The notes beneath the pieces were generated by a model. The model was given only the letters and a program-made list of their open reading frames with translations, searched no databases and had not been told where the DNA came from. A program made the translations under genes and the position numbers. Below are positions 50,801 through 64,000 of a stretch of 64,000 nucleotides of DNA, piece after piece; within the stretch, counting starts at the first letter, position 1; every line of letters begins with the position of its first letter. Source of the DNA: Hymenolepis diminuta (taxonomy: Eukaryota > Platyhelminthes > Cestoda > Cyclophyllidea > Hymenolepididae); contig CAADRB010000053.1 of the NCBI GenBank assembly GCA_900708905.1, positions 248,001-312,000 on the forward strand. Direction: 5' to 3'.

Positions 50801-53800
50801 TAATCATGAGTTGACTCAATTGAAGATTAGCTGCTGGAGAAAAGTTATTAAGAGTCAGATTTCCTTAATACACGGGAGTGATGAATGTCCATGGACTTAT
50901 TTATGTATGTATGTCGAATATAAAGGTGTTGTTCTTGTCCTTCCTTTTCAAACAAACCAAAATTAAAATATTAAAACCTTAAAGTTTTCATATTTGTTTA
51001 AGTTTTTTATCCTCTTCCGAAATTAACCTGCCAGAATCTATAATCAAACGGAACATTATAAATCCTGCCAAATACCAGTATCTGTAAATTATTCATTGAA
51101 TTTAAGTGACAGCATTCCACTGTTCAGGAATAAAATCTTTTCCAAAAGCAATCTAGAGGAAAGATTGGTGATTTTCTCCCCGACTGTAGTGCATCACGAG
51201 AAATGGGGAATTGGGACGGAGGGCAGCATAGTTACTTCAAAAGAATTCACCAGTCAAACATAGTAATCAGGCAAAATAAAGAGAAAATACATGGGAAGTA
51301 ATCCCTTAAGTATTTAGATGCCTCGATTCCTGGCCTCCCAAGAGATTGCTAGTTCTAAAATGGGGAATTTCAAAATAACCGCAGATCCTGGGGCCTAGTT
51401 GTCGAATACAACTGACGTATTTTACATTGCATATTCCAGGTAATCATAGAGCATGCAAAGTTATGTCATTGAAAATATTTGTTAAAACTGTAATAAATAC
51501 GACCCGAAAATGGGACATTTGCTTTTCATTGCAGTATTGAAGAAACAAATTGTAAGAGGTTATTTCTATAAAATTAATTTTCTACAGATAACATAGAACG
51601 TATAAAAAGAGAAGACTGGGATGATTTTGAATACGAATTATGAGTAGGCGGATGGCGTTCAGACGAAAATTAGATGGAAAGTAATTTTCATGAGAGTATA
51701 AGTCAAAAGGATAATATAATGATAAAAGAATTTTTATTTAAAAAGGCCTGGAATTCTATTGATTAACGTTTTCCTGAACTTTTTCCGTCCTACGATAAAC
51801 CAGTATTATAAGATCATACAATATCACCCATAGCAACTTATCCCCGATTCTAGTAAGTTCTGTTTTATGAAAAGCAATTATTATAAAAAGAGGCAGACAA
51901 CTGTAGATTGAGAACCATTTAAATGAATCATCAATCAGGAACTTGGGAAGACAATTCTAAAGCTTGCAATTGTTGGTTAATGAATTTTATCTATTGGGTA
52001 AAAACAGACATCATCAGAAGCAAATCCATTGTTACTTCTATCCGTTCACCCTTATTTGGACTATTTTAGTGAAATTCAAATTTGATGTATCCTCATGATT
52101 AAAATGAGAAATATTTTGCCTTACCATGGGCAACGCAGACAATGATAATTATATATTCACAAGAAATATTCAAATACTTGGTAAATAAAAAATCAAAAAT
52201 AATAATCATCAAATTTCAAAAATTTGCGCGAAAAGAACAATAAAGGGATTACTCCTTACCTAAAATGTCAATTTCCATTTCTTCATTTCGATTTTAAAGA
52301 AATTTTAATTTATTGTATTCATGTTGCTTGAGTCAGCATAAACAGATCAGACTCCAAAGAAAAAAACGAAACCCAATCAATTTTTTAAATTGCTCGAAAA
52401 CAAGCGGATAGAATTAATTCCAAATCGTATGAAATAATGCTGAAAAATGTGATGTAATCCAATAAACTAATTCAAAAACAAATGCTTGAACACTTGATTT
52501 CGGTTCGCATCATTCGCTAGTTGTTTGAGTATTCTAGACTGATTCATTTTTGGGTCATGAATTTACATTTACCGTAATGCGGAAGGATATTTATAACTTA
52601 AACCTCACCATTGAAGAAGACTGTGTTTCAATTTCATAGGTTTGCCAAGTAAATTGGGAAAACTGTTGCAAAAGAGCCTGCGAAAAGGTAAACAAATTGT
52701 TTATTGCCATGCACTAAATGCTGATTCACGTGTCAGTATTGGGTGAAAAAAGTTGGTAATTATAACCAAACTCACATGAATGCAGTCCTTAGACTCCACA
52801 AAATTAATCTACCTTCTTGAAGAGTTGCATTTTAATACAAAATGTAAAAACAGGAATGATTAAGAGGATTTACTAATTTAAGACCTTTATTTCAGTTTTA
52901 GTAATGTCAAAATCCACATTGACGAGTAAGAATGAAATAATTTTAAAATAAAATTGTTTTATTGAAAAATAGGACGATTGCTTAGCTTTACAATGGCAAC
53001 CTAAAAACATTGAACTGTTTGCCAGTTTATATAGGACTGGACTGAAAATCGATAATCAATAGACAATCAACAAGTGACCTAATATATACGAGTATGAAAG
53101 TGTATTTGACCGTGTAAGAAGCGTACATAAGAGTACCCACTCTGAGTAAACACAATTTGCGGAGCTCTCATCACTGTTATACCAAAACTGTAAGCCGCCG
53201 AATATAATCCAAGAGCATTTTGCCTTCTCAACCATTGTACAAAAATTTAAAATGAAGTGATAAGACCGACCCTTCTTGATTAAAAAAAACCGGTCAACAA
53301 GTACTGAACATCGTCAACAAGTAATCATTTATCATTTATTGACTTCCTCTTTTCTGCTTATGTAAGTATAAGTATTCTTGTTTCATTTTTTTTACAACAT
53401 ATACATTAATTTGATACGAAGGCCTTAAGGATATATCTAATTTAATTGCAATCAAATTGCATCAGAGGTGTTTTTGGCTGTATTCAGATGTCAAATGTCC
53501 CATTTCCACTTTCGACTGAGTTTCTTGAGCCACCACATTGACTAGTTGATTGCTTTATTTCGAATTCGTCTAGTGGGCATTGAGTTATATTGTTACAGTC
53601 TCGCTTTCCAATACTGGTTGAATAGCGTGACCTTTTCTCAGATTACTCAAAATGGGATCCTTTACAATAGTCAAAAGGATTAGGCAAGCTTATGAATTTC
53701 GATTAATTAGCTTAATTTCTATTTTTCATAAATTAAGCATATTAAGCTCACTAATATTTCAGAAGACGAAAGCAGTCCATTCCTTAATAATGCGTATTCA

Positions 53801-55558
53801 CAATTAGCATAACTCTTACAAATATTTGAGAAAAGCAGTCACTATAAATGATCTTATAAAGATTTTGTCTTCAGTATTTCTAGGTTTCGAAATAAGACGA
53901 ATACAAATCAAAGTTGCAGGAAAGTTGATATTTAACTAAGAAATAGATGGCGGATTCTATTTATTATATTTAATAGCTAGACATAAAGACATCAAATCTG
54001 GGTGTTAACGCATCCTATGTCCTTATACTTAGTATTTTGCAGTTAATGTTCATGATACAAGACAGATTTAGCAGTGTCACTGCTTGATAAGTATGCAAAT
54101 GTAGGTACCTCCCAAACTGTTAGTTTATAATGTTACCGTAAGCCACTAGACACGTTGCTCCTGGCGAATTGTAATCAGGCTAAGCAATCTCGTCGGCCAG
54201 TAAGTAGCACACAGATCAACACGGGAAAACATTGGCCAATGGGAAGCTAGCTTGGCGAGATATACTTATCTTCCCCATGTTATGAGAGAGGGTAGTGGCC
54301 ATTGTGCCAAGATGGTTGCTTTCTCTCCTTTTTGTACCCTATAATACTTCTTGATTCATCTTTCAATCTTCAGTGCACTTATACCCTTTCATTCTACATT
54401 GCCTTAAGTTCATTAATAGATATCCTATTTTCATGAAATGAAGGAAATAACCAGCAATGATGATTAATATTAATTCGAAGAGAAATGATAGAATGCGACT
54501 TTTTCTAGGGGGGCTTTTGGATGTTATTATTCTACCCTAATGAGTGTTGGAAAATATTTCCCACCAATGGATTTACTGTCAGCCTGATCCATAGAAGCAT
54601 CACATCGATACGCAATGCTCGTTGGAAATTTTGCACATCGAGTGGAACTGAACATGCAAATATTTTCTCTATTTCTCATTTGAGCTAATACTGAGCTCTG
54701 ACGCGGCAGGATTAAGAACTTTAAGAACTCTGCCACATCTCTATTCTAGATTTAAGAAGGTGAGTTTTGCGCAAGCATATGAACTTACTTTGATGTTGAA
54801 TGTATACAAATTTAACTTTGCTGCTAGAATACGTATGTGCGGTTTCTGGTAAACTAGTAAATTGAAACATACTGAAAGGGTAAAATCTACAGCATTACAA
54901 ATTCTAATAGCAACAATTTTACACAAAATCCTCATAATCCGTTTTTATAATAATAAAAGGATAGAGAAATCTGGCATTTAAACCATAATTACACACGATG
55001 CTTGACAAGTCAATCATTTTTCTACCCAAATGAAAATGTTTTTGCAAATTTTAGTTGCGGCTAAAAGCTGCGAAGATGAGATTTAATAGTTGCAGATGAG
55101 GGCTTACTCTACTATCAGATGAAATTCAAGGGCACAAAATTATATGGAAATACAAAGTCTTAGTTCAAGAAAACTGAGATCCATTGAGACCGCCAACTTA
55201 ACAAAATTCAATTAAATTTAACAGTCCTAAACATATCCAAAGGACAAACAAGGATAAGCACCAATGTAACTTAAAAATAAGTAATATATATATATAATTC
55301 AGGATTGACATCTTGAAATTTCACGTCTTTCTTCCTACATAGAAGCAATATTGACAGCTACTTGCTCATTTTCCACCTCAAGGTATTGATATTAAATCTC
55401 ACTATATTTTTGTATCAGTCATGAGCTTGTAAGATTTATATTGAATTTCACCATTTCTTATGAATATCGTAGGCATTATAAGCTCAAAATGATTCATCGT
55501 TGCGAAAATTACCAATAATGAAATTAATGTCTGCGTTTCCAGATCAAATATTTATCAT

Positions 55559-55564
55559 TTTATT
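55559..55564 (-). promoter_or_regulatory. Candidate poly(A) signal of the small coiled-coil gene
   Basis: AATAAA on the minus strand, about 165 bases after the stop at 55730. Confidence 0.4.
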
Positions 55565-55729
55565 CAAATCATTAAGCACTAAAATACAAATCTTATTAGT
55601 AAATATTTGTGAAAAAAGGAAGGCAACGTGAGTATGATAGGAAAACTAAATGTTTCTGAGCTTCAATGCACTGCTGCGTTTGAAGTTGCTTCGATCTTGT
55701 GACAATTCTGATGATGGGATGGTAGGGAT

Positions 55730-58700
55730 TTAGGATTTCGTAACCTCTTGACCTTGATTGACAGCAAGAACGAGTTCGTTATATTCCTCAACTAGAGTTT
55801 GAAGCTTCTTCTGTCGATCACTGGCTGTTCTGAACCAAGAGGAAAGGACTGATTCACCTAAAAGGCAAAAAACCGTAAATGAATTCATAATCCATTTGAA
55901 TAATTTTGCGGGACATTTAATGTCTGTAGTATTTATAAAACGTAATGGAAATGTTCGCTTATGTAAGCTTTTTGGCCACCAGATATAAAGTAAATATCGA
56001 TTTTAACAACCAATGTTGCAAACTTGTGTCATTTCAGATATACTTTATCATAAATATTAGAACTGGTTTGTGGAACATGTGGTTGCGCGAACAGGCAAAT
56101 GAATCAAAGCTTGGAATCAATGCTATTTATTTTTCAACTGTCTTTATACTTAGATACAATCGAATTAAATGAACTCAAATATCTTTATGACCTTGAGTAA
56201 ACTCTGCTCTGTGAGCCCTGCTAAGTACAAGAAATGTAAGCTGCTTAAGATCATGATGCTTGGCCTTTGAAAGTGGAAATGTACTGAGGTGGCAAGATCA
56301 AACATCATAATTAAACGGTTGGTCAATAGGCACTGGAGAATGATCAGTAATTTAGGGAACGAAATATGGATTTGAACCGTGGAATTTGAAGCAATAAAGT
56401 ATCCGTTAAGTAAATATTCTATTGCCCGGATTCGAAAATCAAATGAAGTAACTCTTGACGTTCTCTTTTTAATCGCCTCCCCTTTATTCCACTCAATTGC
56501 TGTCCCGCAAGTACCTTGTCGTGGGATATAATAATATAACATATTGAGATAAAAGGTCTCAGTAATGAAACTAGTTCATTCTGCTCGGTCTTTGCTTTAA
56601 AGGTTCAAAACCTTCAAATTTCATATCTACTATAATGTTGTAATATCAGCCAAACATCTATCTGATCAATCAATTGACCGTTTATCAAATGTTTAGTAAT
56701 ACTAAAGGACATAAAGTCATTTCTAGAGATATAATATTTTAACGCATTTAAATATATGCTAATATCACGCCTTTTACATCCTTCGACTAATCTTTAACCC
56801 TATGGTGATGCGTAAATTAATGACCTTAGAAGGTCAAAAATCCCATTTCTGGGAACAGGGATACTATTTCGATATGCTGTATTCAGGTATCCAGACCGTA
56901 TGGCCTTAATCGCACGGTGTTTTTATCGGTTATGCGCGGTTATATACGGGGACGATCGATTACACTACCACATGATGCGCTTTAGACACAAATTCCGAAT
57001 ATTAGTTTGTTTAAATGAACTTCCTGCCTTTGATCTATTATCTATTATAACAAAAGCAGCATGAAGATCGATTATATAATACCATAATTCCCTATTCACA
57101 TGTCTTACCGACCAGTGCCTATCTTAGTGTCCAATAATAAATCTTATTTTGCTCTGATTTGATTGATTCCATCACATGATCTGTAGGTGTCAGGTTCATG
57201 TGTACCCGTTATTAGCGTAAAAAGTAGATTTCGTCATGAGGTAGATCCATCACACATAAAACATGATTTGCACTCTTTTGAAATTATATAGAATGACGTC
57301 AAAATTTGTTTAATAAACAATGACAAAATATAGTTGAGCGACCATTGTTTAATTTAAGCATAGTTGAAGCCTTATCTTAAAACATCCAACTACCCTATGA
57401 TTAGGAATACGACATAGATCTTAATCCAGTCACAATCCTATGGACTTAGGCGGATGTGTTATTTATTTTGATATCAAGCGAATAGAAAAGGTTTCGAAAT
57501 ACCTGACTTCGAAAACATATGAACCCTAACCATTATTTGTGAAGATTGTAACTACAATTGTACATACAATAACTTCAATTTCACTTTCATCTCTTTCAAA
57601 TACAAATAACATTGGTAGATACATATTACTCCGTCCATCTTTAGATGATACATTTATTAAATGATTTAGTAATTTTAGTGATGTATTCCGTAACGGATTG
57701 TCAACTATTTACACGACCACAGAAGACCCCAGAAGGAACATGTCTAGTCTAGTTCACACTTTATTTTATGTCAATTACAACTGATTAAGATAGACAACCG
57801 ACACACTTGAGGGGTCTGTCCTGCTCAAGTCGTTGTGTCTCAAGAGGAGTTTACCATGCGTCCCACACAAATAGCTCGGTTTTCACAGACTAAAAGCTTT
57901 CAAAAGAAATCTAGCGAAAGGATTCCCATTTAAAATTTCAGCTTATTCGATAGAGAAAGACCCTGTGAGGTGGTCATAACTACAACAAATTAGTCCCAGT
58001 ATTTTGAAATAAACAATTATTCCTATCGATATTAAACGCGGTTTTTCTAAATGCTAATTTACTTAAGTGAAAAAATCAATATAATGTAGATGTTGCCAAA
58101 TAAGAGAGATAATAAGACAACTTGGCTTTAAAATGCAACATAATACGGATACAGTTCAATTTATACGATTTAATTATAGATTAATCCATTTCCATATTAT
58201 TTTTGCTTGATTCATTTCTTTTAAGCACTTAATACATATTATGAAACTTTTAACCATTGAATTGCAGGTTTAAATGAGATTTAAGAAGTAAGATTATGCG
58301 ATTTCCATTATCAAACGTTTTCTATCATAGAATTTAAGTTGGTTCAGATTGGCAAACCGCAGTGACAAGAAGTTACATATTCGAACATTTCATAACTTGC
58401 TCCTTTGAAACCGAATGCAAGATCAGATTCAGATGTAGCTGAAGTCATTACGGATATTTACCACTGATTATCTCATAGCAACAGGCATAGATCTTTCCTG
58501 AGGGAGAGAGCTCATACTGAGAATATGATCTCACAGAACTATTATATAGGAAGAACTTGTTCAAAAGATCCTTTTAATTAGTCCTTTAAATATCAAGCTA
58601 CCCAACAAATGCACCTAATACAATAATATATTTCAAATAAGTTTGTTGATTATTATATTACCTCACGGATTGGTATCATATACAATTCATTATGTATGTA

Positions 58701-60565
58701 TTCAGGGGTGATATTCAATTCTTTATTTACACACTAGTAACTACACTTAGATAAGAAAGGCTTCCTCGTCTGACATTTAAACAACTCTAGAAAATGACAA
58801 CATAATGTTGACGCAACTCAACTCTAACAGGTAGATGTATTATTTGTTTGAATCCATTCCTTTAAATAGTTTTTTAGCTTATAAGGACCAAAGAGTATTT
58901 TTTACTGAGATCAGGGACTAAAAGTAAAAAGTTTCCAGTTTTGAATTTTTTTCAAAATTTTAATTCGTTCCGATTATTAAACTATAATGAAAAGAAGTTA
59001 CGAGTACTTGGGAAAGAATGAAATATCATCAGGTGAAAATCCTGATATAATGTCGAATCAGGAGAGAATTAATTCGAATTGGGAGTCCAATATCTTGCCA
59101 AATCTTCAGCAGGAGACAATTAAATACCCCTCCTGCGTCCTCTATATTGGGTGAATTATAAGACGGCTAAAACCAGTATAAGCTTTAAAGAAGTTTGTAA
59201 GACTTAATTCCCATTATATGTCGTAGTCAAGTTCAAAACAGTGCTACGAAAGTTTGAATTTGTGCAAATTTTTAATTAGCTCAAATTAGCAAAATCAAAA
59301 GTTTCCTAAAATTATCAGAACTTTGAATGTCTAATATTTCGTTCAAATGACACCGAATTCTGGGTTTGACAAATTTAAAATAGAACGTTCTTGGATGAAA
59401 AATATGCGTAAACTAGTGCCTTGACTCTAAGAAATATGAAAATAGCACCACCAACCAGGCAAATAAGTCAACTGGTCAATAAGTTCTGGACATCGCAGAC
59501 TTGAATTCACCCATGAACACAGGTAAAAATGAAATAATAATCTTCTGATAACCTAATTTTGTCCTTAACTTCTGCTTAACCCAACTTTTTATGTTTAACC
59601 GCGTTCAGATGCTTAATCGTGAAAAAATTATAAAATGTCTTGCTTTGTCGTGAGTGAATGATAATACTAATACTAATAATGGTCTTCGAGCAAAATTCGG
59701 AAGGAAAATTGCAACTTTAAATCCCATAACTGAAGGATGACAGATTGGACACTTACCTCCTTCGTAAGTGATAAAAATACACTTTCTGCGCACTACTTAT
59801 TAATTAAGCCTCAAAATTGAAATAGTAGCTTATTCTTTTAGTTAAAAATCAATATAATGGGAACTATTATTATATATTTCGAGGACAGTTCTTAAATGAA
59901 AATGTTACTTTTAACAGGTTTCTTGGTATATTTCAGCTTTGTTACTTTGGCAAAAACCTTTTCAATTAAATCGAGTTTTCGAATAAATTTGCAGTTTAAA
60001 ATGGTCTAAATAATTAGAACATTAGAGTCTACTTCTTAAGATTGATTAAAGTAGATCCTAAACGACGTCCCTACATTTAATTACAGACACATAAATACAC
60101 AAATGAGATCAAATAATTTTAATAGCTGTCATCTGAGTGAAAATGGCAACCATAGTAATGGCTATAAAATTCCATTATTTTCAGTACAACTATAAAAACA
60201 GTGGAGTTTTTGTTAGCTAGATTATGTGATCACAGTTTTAACATGAAGATTTCCAGCATCATAATTAGTTCAGAGAAGAATAACCATAAAGAGGCGGAAA
60301 GCATTGGATTAATATTTTATTACTTATTTATTTCTAAGGGTGCTATCAAAAATAGTCCATATATATATATATATAAATGTAAGAAATGAAAACAATTAAT
60401 AAACTTACGAATCTTTTTGCTATCTACGTCCCGTTTAGTAGGCACAAATTTTTCACTTCGAAGTTCCACTTCACTGCCAGGATCAAGTAATTCTTCTCTA
60501 TCTCCATGCTCGTTCTCCAAGTAGATTCGAACTGCTGAAGCCATTTTCTGAAATTTCAGACCCAT
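55730..60565 (-). CDS. Small charged, coiled-coil-like protein of unknown function
   Basis: Two exons join in phase: 60565-60409 and 55857-55730, with clean sites (AAGATTC|GTAAGT and GCCTTTTAG|GTGAATC) and a split Arg codon. They encode 94 residues. The first part has MASAVRIYLENEHGDREELL and is acidic. The second, RESVLSSWFRTASDRQKKLQ and then TLVEEYNELVLAV, reads as a heptad-like helix, and the protein ends in EVTKS. I do not recognise the family. The intron is about 4.5 kb. A strong acceptor (CTTTCTTTACAG) lies 11 bases before the first ATG. Either this is a spliced-leader acceptor and the protein is complete, or the first exon is internal and the protein continues upstream in frame (AYR before the Met). 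No overlap with other genes. Coding nature is supported by phase match and residue composition only. Confidence 0.55.
56290..56500 (-). repeat. Dispersed repeat, copy B
   Basis: Reverse-orientation partner of 9280-9460. On the minus strand it carries GGTTCAAATCC, an RNA polymerase III B-box-like string, which suggests a tRNA-derived SINE. It lies within the intron of the small minus-strand gene. Confidence 0.4.
60357..60375. repeat. TA microsatellite
   Basis: A pure TA run in the intron just downstream of the first exon of the small minus-strand gene. Similar short TA runs occur near 55283 and 49055. Confidence 0.8.
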
Positions 60566-60576
60566 ACGATACGCTT

Positions 60577-60594
60577 CTGTAAAGAAAGTACACA
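60577..60594 (-). promoter_or_regulatory. Splice acceptor next to a start codon
   Basis: The minus strand reads GTACTTTCTTTACAG, then 11 bases to the ATG at 60565. It is a strong polypyrimidine-CAG acceptor. It is either cis (from an unseen upstream exon) or a spliced-leader site, as proposed for NTAN1 copy b. Confidence 0.45.
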
Positions 60595-60607
60595 CAGATA
60601 TTCCCAT

Positions 60608-63600
60608 AGATCCTATTTAAAGCCATCCAAATCGGCTTAACTTCTGGGAAAATCAATAAAATTTTTCCATCGCAATTTTGCCTTACCTTTTGTAGTTAAC
60701 TAAGACGCAAAAGATATCGACTTTTTTAAAACTCATTTAGTAGAACAGCTGATCAACTGGTGATCGATGAATTATTCATAAGCCAAATTACGCAGAAAAT
60801 TTGCTGCAAACAATGCTTATTGGAACAAGTGGAAAGTTGATTCCGTAAGATTCAAATGCGTCATTTAATAGTTGATATTTTATTTTGAGATTTGGAGATT
60901 CATAAATATGATACTAAGATTTTAAAATGCAATTTACGAGCTTTAAGCCAATGCTTAGATCCACTAAACCGCCTTATTCGGATGTTCCACTTTGGACATT
61001 TAAAGGGGTGTTTAACATTTACGTAATGTTCTTTTGCTATATCATATGATAAAACAATGTAAATAATTACAATCCTTTTAAAGTTCAAGGGAAAGTGAGC
61101 TTAAAATAACTTAAATAGGCATAAAATACTCGCCTGAAGAAGAAATCGGTTGAGAGTTCGAGGCAAGCTTCAAGCTCCGCAGTATGTGCGCCTTGTTGTT
61201 ATACCAATGGTGTCCTTTGGTATAAATATGCAAATTTACCTAACCAATCTAAATTGTCATATAATTACGTCATGGCCACCCAATTATAGATTTCGAGTTG
61301 ACTTCTAATGAGATCGATAGAACTGACAAACCCAAAACGTTTGCATAGAATTTTCTAGAAAGAAATTACCGAACTTCTAAGTACAAAATGGGTCCCGTAC
61401 ATTCACTATTCGTAAGGGCTTAAATTTTGCCCGGAATTAATTTTAAACCATTACAAATTCGGTAAAAGTCTGGAAAGAAAACGCAGGTTTAAAGAAGCCA
61501 CCATGCTGTCCTAAAACCAGACCATGCCTTTGTATATGGGTTAGACTGTATCTGAGTTTGTAAGGATTGATCTTAATGATCTGATAAGGAGATAAATAAA
61601 TCAAATTGTAAGCTATTTAAAATGATATTAAACCGATAAGAGAAAAAGCGGTTTTAGAAGTCTGGACTATTTTAATGGTTAAGTTCGTCTTCCAAATTCT
61701 TTCAATAAATACGACGTAAATGTAATTCTTGGTCTTTTGATTTGGAAAAGGCTATTTTATCCTGTTAAATGTCAAGAAAATTATTAGTTTTGTAAAGGAA
61801 TAATTTTAAGCCTAACCTGATCGCACACCTAAATTAGTTCTACTAACAAGATTTAATGTTACTTTAAACTGAGTTTGGTTTGTATTCAATTTAAGAAATT
61901 AAAAATTGCATGAGTGATAAGCGGAAATCATATACGATAGGTAGCTGTAAAAGGGCATTATCACTTTTAAGGAAACTTAAATTTAGTGTTTCTGTAATCA
62001 ACGTGGGAAAAAAACAATAATCCCTTTGGTTTATTTTAATAGCTGCGCATTAGGAAATTGTATTTGTAACAATGATTAAGCTTTATGCATTTTATACAAA
62101 CTTAAAAAATCGATATAGATTCATTAAACAACCGCAAATGATTATCAATAAATATCAACCAATAATATATTTCCTATAACCAATAACTACAGTCAAAACA
62201 AGCAAAGGAGTCCGTAAATACAAAATTAATCCATATGATGTGTATTCGAACAATATAAGCATTCCTCAAGAATTAGGCCTGTGTCAAAAAGAACTTTGTT
62301 TCCTTCAAAAAACGGGGAATGACGTCAGTCTGATAATTTTAGCAACAGTTTTTTGCATTATTAATTTGAAGAAAAGGGCCAAATTTAAAATCTCAGGCTG
62401 TGAAACTCATACATAACCTTCTCTAATTTGTATTTTTACAAATAATGTATACATAAACAAATTAAAGCTTGTTTTCTCAGTTAATCTTCCGGTATTTCTC
62501 CTACCTCTAGTACTTCAAGCCAATGAAACATATATATTGCATACATTATTAAATAATGTATAATTTTCAGGTAAATGATCGTGAGTTGGACATGAATAAT
62601 CTGATTTTGTTTTTACAAATAGTTTGTCAATAATACGAAACCCTTTCATAATATATGACTTCCGATTATCAATCCATATCGCCATGTACAAACTGGTAGA
62701 TTTGTCAAATACTTATGGAAAATTTCCAGGCCATAGAACCCTTTTTAAATTTTCTCACTTACGAACATCTAGAATTCCACTGCATTTTTAAACCTCTCCC
62801 GGCTGCCTTTGTAAACTCTGCAGTACCTATAAGATGACTCAGTGGTCTATGTCCATGTAGTGCACACACACTGGCTTATACCTCTGCTTGCCGTAATTCT
62901 CAGGTGACGACATTTTGTCAATGTTATTAGCCCCAAGCATGCTGATAAGCCAGCAATCTAGCCAAAATCTGTATGGAAGCACCTGCTTGCACGCAGTCTA
63001 AAAGAGGTGCAGTGTACGAGCGAAACATAGAGGAACCAGACACATACTCATCTTCGTGGTTCTCGCTTGTAGTGGAGGTTGCGGCCAAGCTGGCAAGCTG
63101 GTCATTTCCTCTTACCCTTTGTACTTTATGCTTCTTGGTCCTTATTCTCATCTTTTTTACATCTTATATTCTTTATGCCCTCTCACACTACTTGTCTTAT
63201 TCATCTGATATTCCTTACTAAAGACCTGCTTAGATCACGCTTCCTGTAGAAGCTCATGAATGGACAAGGAACAACCCGGATCCCACTCAGTATTAACGCC
63301 TTTCCTCTTCCTTCTCCTCTCATTCATTCCCATTTGTCCTATATACAACTGATCTTAACTGGTGATCTTTTCTGTAGAGAAACACTATTATATTCTATAA
63401 ACTTTTACAATGATCACTAGTTTTGTCAGAGGAGAGCTCTAAGCCTAACTTGGACAGACTCGAACATTAACTTTGTTGTCAGGATTAGTACTACTTGAAA
63501 GTCTTGTGCCTTCTTCTTAAACTCTATTTCCTCCATATTTAAACTTTCTATAACTGGTCACCCTCACCAGTTTACTCATCTATTGAAAATTTCAGCTATT

Positions 63601-64000
63601 ATTTTTTTATTATTAAATCAGAAATAGAGGTCATTATCATAGATTCTTTATCATTAAGGTGAATAATAACATATTAGTAATCAATAACGCATGTTTTATA
63701 TAAAAGGGAACAGCCAAAGAGAAGTAGGTTTAAATAAATAATTTGAAGGCCAAATTAAAGTCCCGTTTCTATTTTTATGTCTATTAGCTTAAGTGATGGT
63801 CGACCTAAGCAGCTCATCATTATGTGGAATATGTTTAAACATAATATATCCGGGTAGTGGTGGTTCACAGCATAAACGAATCTTATGGAAGCTTTCCAAT
63901 GGAACTAATAGATTGACTGATCGATTAAAAGTATAGTCGAATACCGGTTGACTTAAAAGTTAAGATCTCCAGACTTCAAAAGTTCAAAAACCTGCCAAAT
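60608..64000. other. Right-end region without a secure gene
   Basis: AT-rich with one GC-richer patch at 62.8-63.2 kb, where open frames exist on both strands (82 and 74 codons) with no recognisable motif. A possible tiny first exon on the minus strand at 62913-62882 is discussed in the findings. Confidence 0.4.

Larger units (their letters stand above)
42025..55558. other. Long AT-rich intergenic region
   Basis: I find no convincing exon here. Open frames up to 95 codons have no motif I recognise. The region holds SINE-like fragments near 45.3 and 47.7 kb and an inverted repeat at 44.67 kb. The INTS6 promoter should lie just right of 42024; no clear TATA box is visible. Confidence 0.5.

Noticed and set aside
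59760..59790. Possible 29-base micro-exon in the small minus-strand gene
   Set aside because: Including it shifts the last exon into a frame that stops early; the direct join of the two outer exons is in phase and coding-like.

Overview
This is an AT-rich, intron-rich animal nuclear sequence. Splice sites are GT-AG. One gene has ten introns of only 31-43 nt, and a closely packed same-strand gene pair is separated by a poly(A) signal and a splice acceptor. These traits suggest a parasitic flatworm, most likely a tapeworm. The species assignment is inference; no rRNA or mitochondrial marker is present. Most of the window is intron or intergenic DNA with old, diverged repeats.

Layout. 1-12.9 kb holds no recognisable gene, only repeat fragments and a GC-richer patch. 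12.9-32.8 kb (+) carries the 3' part of a glypican gene: nine phase-consistent exons, about 987 codons, ending in a GPI-anchor signal. Its first coding exons were not found. 32.8-35.7 kb is intergenic. 35.7-42.0 kb (-) is a compact block of three genes. In transcription order these are an INTS6-like Integrator subunit (12 exons, about 768 aa) and two intronless tandem paralogues of protein N-terminal asparagine amidohydrolase (NTAN1). 42.0-55.5 kb has no convincing gene. 55.7-60.6 kb (-) has a two-exon gene for a small protein of unknown function with a long intron. 60.6-64 kb shows no secure gene.

How the genes relate. Glypican is a cell-surface heparan-sulfate proteoglycan that shapes growth-factor signalling. 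This one has a very long Pro/Gly/Gln/Trp-rich stalk, and its predicted length is about twice that of vertebrate glypicans. INTS6 belongs to the nuclear Integrator-PP2A complex. NTAN1 deamidates N-terminal Asn in the Arg/N-degron pathway. There is no obvious shared pathway; INTS6 and the nearer NTAN1 copy may be co-transcribed. The most notable observations are the replacement of the catalytic Cys by Gln in one NTAN1 copy, the eroded metal site of the INTS6 VWA domain, and the glypican stalk.

All exon boundaries were read by eye from splice signals, reading phase and remembered family sequences. No alignments or database searches were run.
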